This document shows, one piece after another, positions 6,029 to 11,605 of a stretch of DNA of 11,605 nt. The position numbers were made by a program, and so were the translations under genes. How positions within the stretch are numbered: the first letter of the stretch is position 1; every line of letters starts with the position of its first letter. The notes beneath the pieces are model-generated. The model was not told where the DNA came from, made no database searches, and saw only the letters and a list, made by a program, of their open reading frames with translations. Source of the DNA: Microcaldota archaeon (GTDB lineage Archaea > Micrarchaeota > Micrarchaeia > Micrarchaeales > CABMGC01); assembly GCA_021805625.1 (NCBI GenBank), contig JAJZEU010000039.1, positions 1-11,605 on the forward strand, given 5' to 3'.

Positions 6029-7279
6029 TTGGAGATATCTTTCCTTGGCGGAGCAGGAGAAGTCGGCAGATCAGCGGTCCTTCTTAAAGGGGAAAAGAAC
6101 ATCCTTCTAGACAGCGGCGTAAAGATTGACCACAAGATAGAATACCCCATAGAGGCAGGAAGGGTCGATGCGCTTGTGCTGAGCCACGCGCATCTGGACC
6201 ACAGCGGCTCTGCCCCGTCGCTTTACAGAAGTGCGTTTCCAGTTGCATTCGGAACGGCCCCGACACTTCAGCTGAGCGAACTGCTCATAGAAGATTCGAT
6301 AAAGATAGCAAGGCGCAACCATTCGGTCCAGCACTTTGCAAAAGCACAACTAAGCTCCTTCATGAGCAAGTACCTAAGCTACAACTACGGCACGCAGATA
6401 GATTTCAACGGCCTCTGCATAACGCTATACGATGCAGGCCACATATCTGGAAGCTCCATAACACTGATAGAAAATGCGAGAACCGACAGGCGCCTTGTCT
6501 ATACAGGTGACTTCAAGATAGATCCCCAGGTGCTGCAGGGCAGTGCCGACATAATAAAGAGCGACATATTGGTGATAGAGTCTACGTATGCAAACAAGGA
6601 GCATCCCGACAGGGGAGAGCTGATAAGGAAATTTATAGAAGAAGTGAGGGAAACGCTAGACAATGGAGGCACAGCCCTGATTCCATGCTTCGCAGTCGGA
6701 AGGAGCCAGGAAATACTTGCAATACTTTACAATAACGGGCTCATAGATCATACTTACATAGACGGGATGGCAAAGAAGGCAGCACGTATAGTTATGAATC
6801 ACCCCGAATTCACAAGGAATTCGGAAGTGCTCACGAAGGCACTGAAGAATTCAATATGGGTAGACGAGCTGCGCGAGAGAAAAATGGCACTCAAAAGCCC
6901 GAGCATAATAGTCACAACAAGCGGCATGCTTACCGGCGGCCCCGTGCTCGATTACATAACAAAGCTCAACCCAAAATCAAAGATCCTGCTTACCGGCTAC
7001 CAGATGGAAGGGACAAACGGCAGAAACCTGATGGAAAACAAACCCATAACAATAGATGGCAAAAAGTATTCGATAAAATTGCCTGTAAGCTTCTACGATT
7101 TCTCAGCGCATGCTGGTGCAGCTGACCTTTACGAATATGTGAGAAAGAGCAATCCAGAACACGTCATATGCGTGCACGGCGATCCAAAAAACACAAAACT
7201 CTTCGCAGAAACACTGAGCATGCAGGGCTTTGAGGCGCATGCCCCAAATGTCGGGGAAAAGATAGAGCTTGAGTTCTAA
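6029..7279 (+). CDS. MBL-fold beta-CASP ribonuclease (archaeal aCPSF2 type)
   Basis: A 416-aa metallo-beta-lactamase/beta-CASP RNase, the archaeal relative of CPSF73 and RNase J, acting on RNA 3'-end processing or decay in the cytoplasm. The N-terminal FLGGAGEVGRSA is typical of the family. Metal-site motifs are complete: HAHLDH (53-58), His138 (DAGHISGSS) and Asp161 (YTGDF). Beta-CASP motifs A, B and C are Glu184 (IEST), His361 (FSAHAG) and His383 (CVHGD). The IPCFAVGRSQE and TTSGMLTGGP segments agree. No N-terminal KH domains are present, which separates it from aCPSF1 and fits the shorter aCPSF2 class by length. The start is TTG at 6029; no ATG or GTG is in frame just upstream, the family normally begins right here, and a weak GTGGT lies six bases before. 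It is monocistronic, divergent from the tail-anchored winged-helix gene and convergent with ssb (18-nt gap). Confidence 0.9.
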   Translation: MEISFLGGAGEVGRSAVLLKGEKNILLDSGVKIDHKIEYPIEAGRVDALVLSHAHLDHSGSAPSLYRSAFPVAFGTAPTLQLSELLIEDSIKIARRNHSVQHFAKAQLSSFMSKYLSYNYGTQIDFNGLCITLYDAGHISGSSITLIENARTDRRLVYTGDFKIDPQVLQGSADIIKSDILVIESTYANKEHPDRGELIRKFIEEVRETLDNGGTALIPCFAVGRSQEILAILYNNGLIDHTYIDGMAKKAARIVMNHPEFTRNSEVLTKALKNSIWVDELRERKMALKSPSIIVTTSGMLTGGPVLDYITKLNPKSKILLTGYQMEGTNGRNLMENKPITIDGKKYSIKLPVSFYDFSAHAGAADLYEYVRKSNPEHVICVHGDPKNTKLFAETLSMQGFEAHAPNVGEKIELEF

Positions 7280-7297
7280 TGCATGAATAATCGGGAA

Positions 7298-7681
7298 TCA
7301 GAAATCTTCTCCTCCCTCCTCCCCTCCAAAATCAGCCTGGTTCTGCCCACTCTCTTCTTCTGTTTCCTTGAGCTCTCCTCCCTTGCCCTTCTCGATGATT
7401 TCTATCTTTCCGAATTTGCCCGCGGAAATCTGCGGCGTGCTCCTGAATTCGCTCACGTAGCCGTTGACTATCCTTATCTTGTCGCCGACGTTCACAGTGC
7501 CGATGTCATTGCCCCATAGTGACATAGTTATGCTTCCGCTGTCGTCCTTTAGCGTTATGTTAGCAACATTCAGTCTCTTCCCATACTTTGTCGTCACTTC
7601 TCTGGTCTTGTCTTTCTCTGCTACTATACCTTCAACGGTGACATTGCTGGCTCCTGCCTTCAACTCACTAATCTTCGTCAT
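7298..7681 (-). CDS. ssb: Single-stranded DNA-binding protein, single OB fold (SsoSSB-like)
   Basis: A 127-aa ssDNA-binding protein resembling the Sulfolobus SSB: one OB fold (about residues 5-97) followed by a flexible acidic tail. It protects single-stranded DNA and recruits repair or replication partners. The OB core shows VTVEGIVAEKDKTREV, ITLKDDSGSITMSLWG and VGDKIRIVNGYVSEF. Trp56 and Phe79 fall exactly where SsoSSB uses Trp56 and Phe79 for base stacking, and Tyr75 replaces its Trp75. The tail (about 98-127) is Gly/Glu-rich, ends GGEDF and lacks the Arg/Gly repeats of SsoSSB, so it looks more like a bacterial SSB tip with a terminal Phe. ATG 7681 is fixed by a perfect GGTGAT three bases upstream. 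Expression likely starts from one of the TATA-like elements in the intergenic region shared with uppS. RPA-type multi-OB proteins are excluded by size. Confidence 0.88.
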   Translation of the reverse strand: MTKISELKAGASNVTVEGIVAEKDKTREVTTKYGKRLNVANITLKDDSGSITMSLWGNDIGTVNVGDKIRIVNGYVSEFRSTPQISAGKFGKIEIIEKGKGGELKETEEESGQNQADFGGEEGGEDF

Positions 7682-7684
7682 TTA

Positions 7685-7690
7685 ATCACC
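7685..7690 (-). promoter_or_regulatory. Strong Shine-Dalgarno site of ssb
   Basis: The minus strand reads GGTGAT-TAA-ATG, a perfect six-base match to the archaeal 16S 3' end with a short spacer. It sets the ssb start. It also implies a leadered message, in contrast to the near-leaderless neighbours. Confidence 0.7.
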
Positions 7691-7782
7691 AAAAGCACTA
7701 TAATCTTCAACTATAATTATATTAATCTTTCTAAGCCGACATTATAAAAACGATGTCTTAGCGCGAGTGTTGCAAGCAAGAG

Positions 7783-7804
7783 TTTTATAAGATTATCTAT
7801 AAAA
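7783..7804. repeat. Perfect 7-bp inverted repeat over the uppS TATA region
   Basis: TTTTATA (7783-7789) and TATAAAA (7798-7804) are exact reverse complements separated by eight bases. Each arm is itself a TATA-like box, one facing each direction, so the dyad may be two overlapping promoters. An operator for a dimeric regulator is the alternative. AT-rich sequence makes such dyads fairly easy to find by chance. Confidence 0.4.
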
Positions 7805-7817
7805 GGATAACTAGAAT

Positions 7818-7835
7818 ATGCAGAGATTGTTATGA
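7818..7835 (+). other. Five-codon mini-ORF ending on the uppS start codon
   Basis: ATG CAG AGA TTG TTA TGA encodes MQRLL and stops so that its TGA overlaps the uppS ATG as ATGA. If transcription starts near 7812 it would be the first ORF on the message and could feed uppS by termination-reinitiation. If it starts near 7826 the mini-ORF is not transcribed. No experimental support can be read from sequence. Confidence 0.25.
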
Positions 7836-8530
7836 GCAGCACCATCCCCGAAACCATAGCAGTAGTACCTGACGGCAACAGGCGCTGGGCAAAGGCACAT
7901 AGGCTCTCCTTCTTTTCCGGCTACCAGCTGGGAGTGCAGAAGTTCATAGACTTTAGCGAATGGTGCAAGGAGTTCGGGGTGAAAAACATATCGGTCTGGG
8001 CACTGTCTACTGAGAATCTGAAGAGGCCTAAGAGGGAGGTCGACGCGCTCTTCAGCATATACCGCAAGTTTGCAAAGGACCAGAAGCTCATAGAGCGGCT
8101 CCATAATAACGAGACAAAGTTCGTCATCGTGGGCAACAGGAGGCTCCTTCCGGCAGACCTCTCGAGATCGCTGGCCAGAATAGAGAAAGACACAAGCGCC
8201 TACGATACCAGGACGATAAACATGCTGCTCGGCTATGGTGGCAGGGAAGACATCCTTTCCGCAGTCAGAAAGATGATAGCGAGCAAGATACGGTATGGTG
8301 CATCTGTTACGGGGCAGCTTTTCAAGAAGTTCCTCGAATCAAGCGTCGTGCCTGACATCGACTTCGTCATAAGGACGTCAGGTGAGGAAAGGCTCTCTGG
8401 ATTGCTTCCATGGCAGGTCGGCTATGCCGAGCTTTATTTCTCTAAGAAGCTCTGGCCTGACTTCACAAGGGCAGATTTCAAGCTTGCTCTCGGAGATTAC
8501 GAGAGGCGGCACAGGCGCTTCGGAACCTAG
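7832..8530 (+). CDS. uppS: Cis-prenyltransferase (polyprenyl/undecaprenyl diphosphate synthase)
   Basis: A 232-aa soluble or membrane-peripheral cis-prenyltransferase. It extends an allylic diphosphate with isopentenyl diphosphate units to make the long polyprenyl diphosphate that becomes the glycan lipid carrier (dolichol type in archaea). The conserved regions are intact: VVPDGNRRWAK with catalytic Asp14, ISVWALSTENLKRP (53-66), MLLGYGGRED (131-140) and IRTSGEERLSGLLPWQ (180-195), followed by YAELYFSKKLWPDF. Length matches the bacterial and archaeal family. Chain length cannot be read from sequence. ATG 7832 gives the natural N-terminus; no good Shine-Dalgarno is visible, and a five-codon mini-ORF ends on it. 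It heads an operon with DUF2070 (8-nt gap) and a polyprenol-kinase-like gene, consistent with a lipid-carrier pathway. Confidence 0.93.
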   Translation: MSSTIPETIAVVPDGNRRWAKAHRLSFFSGYQLGVQKFIDFSEWCKEFGVKNISVWALSTENLKRPKREVDALFSIYRKFAKDQKLIERLHNNETKFVIVGNRRLLPADLSRSLARIEKDTSAYDTRTINMLLGYGGREDILSAVRKMIASKIRYGASVTGQLFKKFLESSVVPDIDFVIRTSGEERLSGLLPWQVGYAELYFSKKLWPDFTRADFKLALGDYERRHRRFGT

Positions 8531-8538
8531 TTGATCGA

Positions 8539-10383
8539 ATGCCTGATGAAACGGGCCGTCTTTTCAGTTATTCGTCCTACTTCACCAAGACCGCGCCTAG
8601 CGTGCTAGTGCAGATGGCATTCTTCCTACTCATAGGTGCGCTTGCAGGGGCGCTGTCAGAGATTGTTATAAACTATCACGGCTTCATCTCCAACCCCCTT
8701 AATCTTGTAGCCTATGGCATCAGCTTTGGAATTCTGATAATAAGCTTCCCTGCGCTGCTGACAGTAGCGACATTCAAGATATTCAAGCGAAGGCTTCTGC
8801 TCAGACACATAATGCTCGCAACGCTGATAAGCTCAGCAAGCTACTCCATCTTCGTGGTGATAGCAAGCCTTGTCTTCTCAGTCTCCAAGAGCAATGCATT
8901 GGCATACGTCCTGCTTATACTAGGCAACGCTTCGATATACGGATACTGGATACTGCTTGGAAAGTTCTTCATAGGCCAGAGGAAGAGCGCAGGTATAGTG
9001 GCTCTCTTGCAGCCAGTACTGAATGTGCTGCTCTACATACCAATGGACAAGTACGTGCTCCTGACAAGCATGCCGTTCAGTGTGATAGTGATAAAACTTG
9101 TTGCCGGCATGACCGTCTTCCTTGCAGTTATCTACCTATTCATATCAATGCTGGACAGGCCCATGAAGAAGGGTGCGCATATCAGCGGGGTGGATTTCTT
9201 CTCGCTAATGGTGGCGCAATGGCTCTTCAATTTCGCAGTCGAAGAGCGATTCATAAGACCCTCTTCAGGAAAGGAAGTCAGCATACCTGTGGAAATGCTC
9301 TACCTGAAGAACACGCGCGGCGCATACAAGGCAGCATTCATAAAACCTGGCATACACTATGGGCCATTGGCGAATGTCGGCGGCTCGGTAGCCACCGAAC
9401 GGTTAGGTGACATTGTGGCTCAAAGGCTGCACGCAACCCCCTTTATAATGCACGGGGCCGTAACGCATGATCTAAATCCGATAAGCGTTATGGAAGTGCA
9501 GAAAATATCAAAACAAGTGGCAAACACCATCGGTGTACTTGACAGGAAGGCATTCCATGAAGCCCGCGGTAGCATATCAGAAAGTGTTGACAAGCCCTGC
9601 ATGGCAATCAGGATAAGGATAAACGACACCTCCCTCATTATCCTATCAAAAGCGCCATATGTGACAGAAGACATAGATAACGGCGTGGGGATGTATTTTA
9701 AGAAAATCGCCGAACGCTATTCTGCAAATGCAATGATAGTCGACGCCCATAACTCCAGGTCAGAGTCTGCAACAACAGACGAGCTGCGCGGCGTGTATAA
9801 GGGCAGCAAATACGTAGAAAAGTACAAGAAGGCGATACAAAGTTCGATGCTGCATGATGGAAACGGCAAGATCCTGTTCGGCGCATCCTCAAGGAAACTA
9901 AGCAAGGTTCTTGTGGAGCACAAGGATATCGGCAATGGCTATACATCAGTCGGGATATTTGGGACCGCGGGCAAGAAGTTTGCCATGCTGTATTTCGATG
10001 CCAACAATATGCTTCCCAGATTCAGAGAGGAGTTGCTTAAGCACGTGATGAAAAAGTTCGGAGTTGAATGTGAAGCCCTCACAACAGATACGCATGCAGT
10101 TAATTCCATAACTCTTCCGGCAAGCAATGTGCTCGGCAGGCACACCACTCTTGCTAGTGTGATTCCTGTGCTTGATGAGATGATTGAGGAGGCCATTGCT
10201 AACATGGAACCAGTGTCAGCCCATTATGAATCAACAGATGTCAAGCTTACGGTGTGGGGGAAGGGCATGTATGAGGCAATGGCGAAAGCCAGCAATGAAA
10301 TGCTACAAAGAGTCAAGCGCATCGTGCCTGCGACGATTGTAGCGGGCTTTATAGTAGCTGCATGGCTCATCTACATAATATAA
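8539..10383 (+). CDS. DUF2070 family membrane protein
   Basis: A 614-aa archaeal integral membrane protein matching my recollection of DUF2070, a family without assigned function. About six hydrophobic helices occupy residues 20-204, a large soluble domain spans about 205-594, and a last helix lies at 595-613. Basic loops (KRR near 83, RK near 148, DRPMKKG at 206-212) place the N-terminus and the soluble domain in the cytoplasm. That domain carries clustered polar motifs that look catalytic: GIHYGPLANVGGS (His273), VTHD (His310/Asp311), VDAHN (Asp402/His404), YFDANN (Asp487) and TTDTHAVN (Asp517/His519). They suggest a metal-dependent hydrolase or transferase, which is inference. ATG 8539 follows TGATC, a Shine-Dalgarno-like match, eight bases after the uppS stop. 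The downstream kinase-like gene begins 23 nt after its stop. Sitting between two polyprenol enzymes, it may act on polyprenyl phosphates. Confidence 0.85.
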   Translation: MPDETGRLFSYSSYFTKTAPSVLVQMAFFLLIGALAGALSEIVINYHGFISNPLNLVAYGISFGILIISFPALLTVATFKIFKRRLLLRHIMLATLISSASYSIFVVIASLVFSVSKSNALAYVLLILGNASIYGYWILLGKFFIGQRKSAGIVALLQPVLNVLLYIPMDKYVLLTSMPFSVIVIKLVAGMTVFLAVIYLFISMLDRPMKKGAHISGVDFFSLMVAQWLFNFAVEERFIRPSSGKEVSIPVEMLYLKNTRGAYKAAFIKPGIHYGPLANVGGSVATERLGDIVAQRLHATPFIMHGAVTHDLNPISVMEVQKISKQVANTIGVLDRKAFHEARGSISESVDKPCMAIRIRINDTSLIILSKAPYVTEDIDNGVGMYFKKIAERYSANAMIVDAHNSRSESATTDELRGVYKGSKYVEKYKKAIQSSMLHDGNGKILFGASSRKLSKVLVEHKDIGNGYTSVGIFGTAGKKFAMLYFDANNMLPRFREELLKHVMKKFGVECEALTTDTHAVNSITLPASNVLGRHTTLASVIPVLDEMIEEAIANMEPVSAHYESTDVKLTVWGKGMYEAMAKASNEMLQRVKRIVPATIVAGFIVAAWLIYII

Positions 10384-10406
10384 TCTTTTGCTTCGTGAAT
10401 ATCAGC

Positions 10407-11333
10407 ATGGTGCCGTTCCAGCTGCTGTCATATATATTCTACGCTGCAGCTGTGCTCCTGCTTTTCTACAGGGTGTTTTGGAAGGAAGCATCAAACCTCT
10501 ACGCTTTGGCAGCGGCCATCGTAGCCGCATTCCTGCTCTTCAGCTTCGAGAACGTTTCAATGCCCCTTCTGCTTTCTGGAGTGGTGATCTCCAACAGCAT
10601 CTCCTTCACAGGCGAAAGAAAAATTGGCATGCTTGTGGTGCTTCTCGGAATAGCATATGCAGCTTTCTACGTTTTTTATGCCCAGGGCGCAATGCTGCTT
10701 GCACAGTCCATATTTATAGGGCTCATTGCTTACCCAAAGCAGTTTAGGGCTCCAAGTGGGGCAAGGGAAAACAAGGACATAGAGAAAAAGAGAGACACAC
10801 TGCAGACTGCGTTCGGAATAGCAATAATCGCAGCATTCGTGCTTCTGAGCAGCTCAAAAGCCTATGCATTCCTTATCCTATTTATCCTGTTTGGATATCT
10901 CATTAAATCATTTACGGCAGCCTATGGCAAAAACCCACTCGCAAAATATCTGGCTGGGCTTGAGCGCCAAGGCGCCCCATTCGGCAGAGGTGCCATATGG
11001 CTTGCACTGGGTTCATTTCTCGCACTCTCTTTTGTAAGCCCCGTAAAGTTCGTTATACCTGTGTTATCTGCGATACTCATAGCCGATCCCATGGCAACCT
11101 TCGTCGGAATAAGGGTAGGGGGGGTAAAAATACCATACAATCGCGATAAGACCATATCAGGATTCATTGCATACTTCCTGATAGTCTTCACTGTTTCGTT
11201 CCTGTTCGTGCGGCAGCTCTCCATATTGATAGCCCTAATCGCTGCTGTTGTTGAAAGCCTGCCCATGCATATAGACGACAATTTCGACGTTCCGCTGGTG
11301 CTAGCTATACTCCTAAAGCTTGTCGTACCATGA
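10407..11333 (+). CDS. Dolichol/polyprenol kinase-like integral membrane protein
   Basis: A polytopic membrane protein of 308 aa with about eight to ten hydrophobic segments. The C-terminal half has the pattern of the CTP-dependent dolichol/phytol kinase and DUF92-type family: LERQGAPFGRGA (185-196), ADPMATFVGIRVGG with Asp227, IPYNRDKTISGF (Lys248-Gly252), and VESLPMHIDDNFDVPL with Asp290-Asn292. In that family these residues bind CTP and the prenol at the cytoplasmic face to make polyprenyl phosphate. The N-terminal half is hydrophobic and less typical. ATG 10407 is preferred because GTGAA lies eight bases upstream; the in-frame ATG at 10362 would overlap DUF2070 by 22 nt. It ends the uppS operon and converges on uS11 with nine bases between stops. 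A CDP-diglyceride-synthase-like cytidylyltransferase is the main alternative, so the substrate is uncertain. Confidence 0.75.
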   Translation: MVPFQLLSYIFYAAAVLLLFYRVFWKEASNLYALAAAIVAAFLLFSFENVSMPLLLSGVVISNSISFTGERKIGMLVVLLGIAYAAFYVFYAQGAMLLAQSIFIGLIAYPKQFRAPSGARENKDIEKKRDTLQTAFGIAIIAAFVLLSSSKAYAFLILFILFGYLIKSFTAAYGKNPLAKYLAGLERQGAPFGRGAIWLALGSFLALSFVSPVKFVIPVLSAILIADPMATFVGIRVGGVKIPYNRDKTISGFIAYFLIVFTVSFLFVRQLSILIALIAAVVESLPMHIDDNFDVPLVLAILLKLVVP

Positions 11334-11342
11334 AACGTACCG

Positions 11343-11605
11343 TCAGACCCTTCTGCCCCTTCTCCCACCAGGCCTCCTTGTTGTATCTGTAGGTACAGGG
11401 GTAACGTCTTCTATGCTTCCTATCCTAAGGTTGCTCCTCGCAAGTGCCCTCTCCACGGCCTGTTCTCCCGGCTCTGGCTTCTTGGAGTTGTGTCCTCCAG
11501 GAGCCCTTATCTTTATGTTTATGTTCGTGATACCCTTTTCTATCGCAAGTGCTGCTACTTTGTAGGCAGCCTGCATCGCGGCATATGGAGATCCTTCCTC
11601 ATGAT
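11343..11605 (-). CDS. rps11: 30S ribosomal protein uS11 (C-terminal part, runs off window)
   Basis: The C-terminal 86 residues of small-subunit ribosomal protein uS11, which sits on the platform and contacts 16S rRNA near the decoding region. The visible part contains [13 protein letters not shown], the near-invariant [36 protein letters not shown] and the terminal GGRRGRRV, all characteristic of archaeal uS11. The 5' end lies beyond base 11605, and the frame is open to the edge. In most archaea rpoD follows S4-S11; here the next gene is a convergent membrane protein, so that linkage is broken. The convergent gene ends nine bases away. Confidence 0.95.
   Translation of the reverse strand, partial: HEEGSPYAAMQAAYKVAALAIEKGITNINIKIRAPGGHNSKKPEPGEQAVERALARSNLRIGSIEDVTPVPTDTTRRPGGRRGRRV

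Larger units (their letters stand above)
7682..7831. promoter_or_regulatory. Divergent promoter region ssb / uppS
   Basis: This 150-nt AT-rich spacer holds several TATA-like elements. For ssb (minus), TTTTTATAAT at 7750-7741 would give a start near 7720 and a leader of about 40 nt; a second AT-rich block at 7712-7727 (ACTATAATTATATTAA) is closer. For uppS (plus), TTTTATAA at 7783-7790 predicts a start near 7812, and TATAAAA at 7798-7804 one near 7826. Between the two sets lies a more GC-rich segment (7761-7782). No RNA gene is seen here. Confidence 0.5.

Noticed and set aside
7303..7330. Pyrimidine-rich tract as a transcription terminator of the RNase gene
   Set aside because: It lies inside the ssb coding region and encodes the Gly/Glu-rich tail on the other strand; it is C-rich rather than a clean T-tract.
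10348..10353. TTTATA inside the end of DUF2070 as an internal promoter for the kinase-like gene
   Set aside because: A six-base match in coding sequence is too weak, and the genes are close enough for read-through.
10388..10747. A 119-codon frame overlapping the start of the kinase-like gene
   Set aside because: It is an out-of-frame shadow of a membrane protein with clear hydrophobic segments and family motifs in the other frame.
1..11605. CRISPR array, tRNA, insertion sequence or prophage
   Set aside because: No spaced direct repeats, no tRNA-like arms in the intergenic gaps, and no transposase or phage protein were seen on either strand; the longest spacer is 150 nt.

Overview
The window is a compact stretch of archaeal chromosome. 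The archaeal assignment rests on several things visible here: a uS11 ribosomal protein of archaeal type, a beta-subunit prefoldin, an ADP-forming acetate-CoA ligase, a stand-alone beta-CASP RNase of the aCPSF2 kind, a Sulfolobus-like single-OB SSB, a DUF2070 membrane protein, TATA-box promoters, GGTGAT ribosome binding sites and heavy ATA (Ile) use. Very short spacers, ATGA/GTGA overlaps and small orphan genes suggest a reduced genome. A DPANN lineage such as Micrarchaeota is my best guess, but this is inference. No mobile element, CRISPR array, tRNA or prophage was seen.

Layout. Bases 72-3234 (+) hold one tight cluster: a beta-rich orphan, a 76-aa orphan, prefoldin beta, a DHH/DHHA1 phosphoesterase and an Mre11-like nuclease. 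Neighbours overlap or lie within 21 nt, and the last two share an ATGA junction. Convergent to it, 5962-3274 (-) is a three-gene operon. It starts with an unrecognised protein that has two winged-helix domains and a single C-terminal membrane anchor, followed by the beta and then the alpha subunit of ADP-forming acetyl-CoA synthetase. A 66-nt gap with one central TATA-like element separates it from the divergent beta-CASP RNase (6029-7279, +). An SSB gene (7681-7298, -) converges on the RNase gene. A 150-nt intergenic region with several TATA-like elements then leads to a second plus-strand operon: cis-prenyltransferase (uppS), DUF2070 and a dolichol/polyprenol-kinase-like membrane protein (7832-11333). 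The 3' end of uS11 (-) closes the window.

How the genes fit together. The 7832-11333 operon reads as a lipid-carrier module: UppS builds the long polyprenyl diphosphate and the kinase-like protein would phosphorylate polyprenol/dolichol. DUF2070 sits between them with a predicted cytoplasmic domain rich in His/Asp motifs, so it is a candidate enzyme or regulator of the same pathway. The acd operon provides substrate-level ATP from acetyl-CoA, and its leading gene could be a membrane-tethered DNA-binding regulator. The DHH-Mre11 pair and the SSB belong to nucleic-acid processing. Ordinary housekeeping genes make up most of the window. The parts most worth a second look are the tail-anchored double winged-helix protein, DUF2070 in its polyprenol context, and the Mre11-like protein with Thr in place of a metal-binding Asn.
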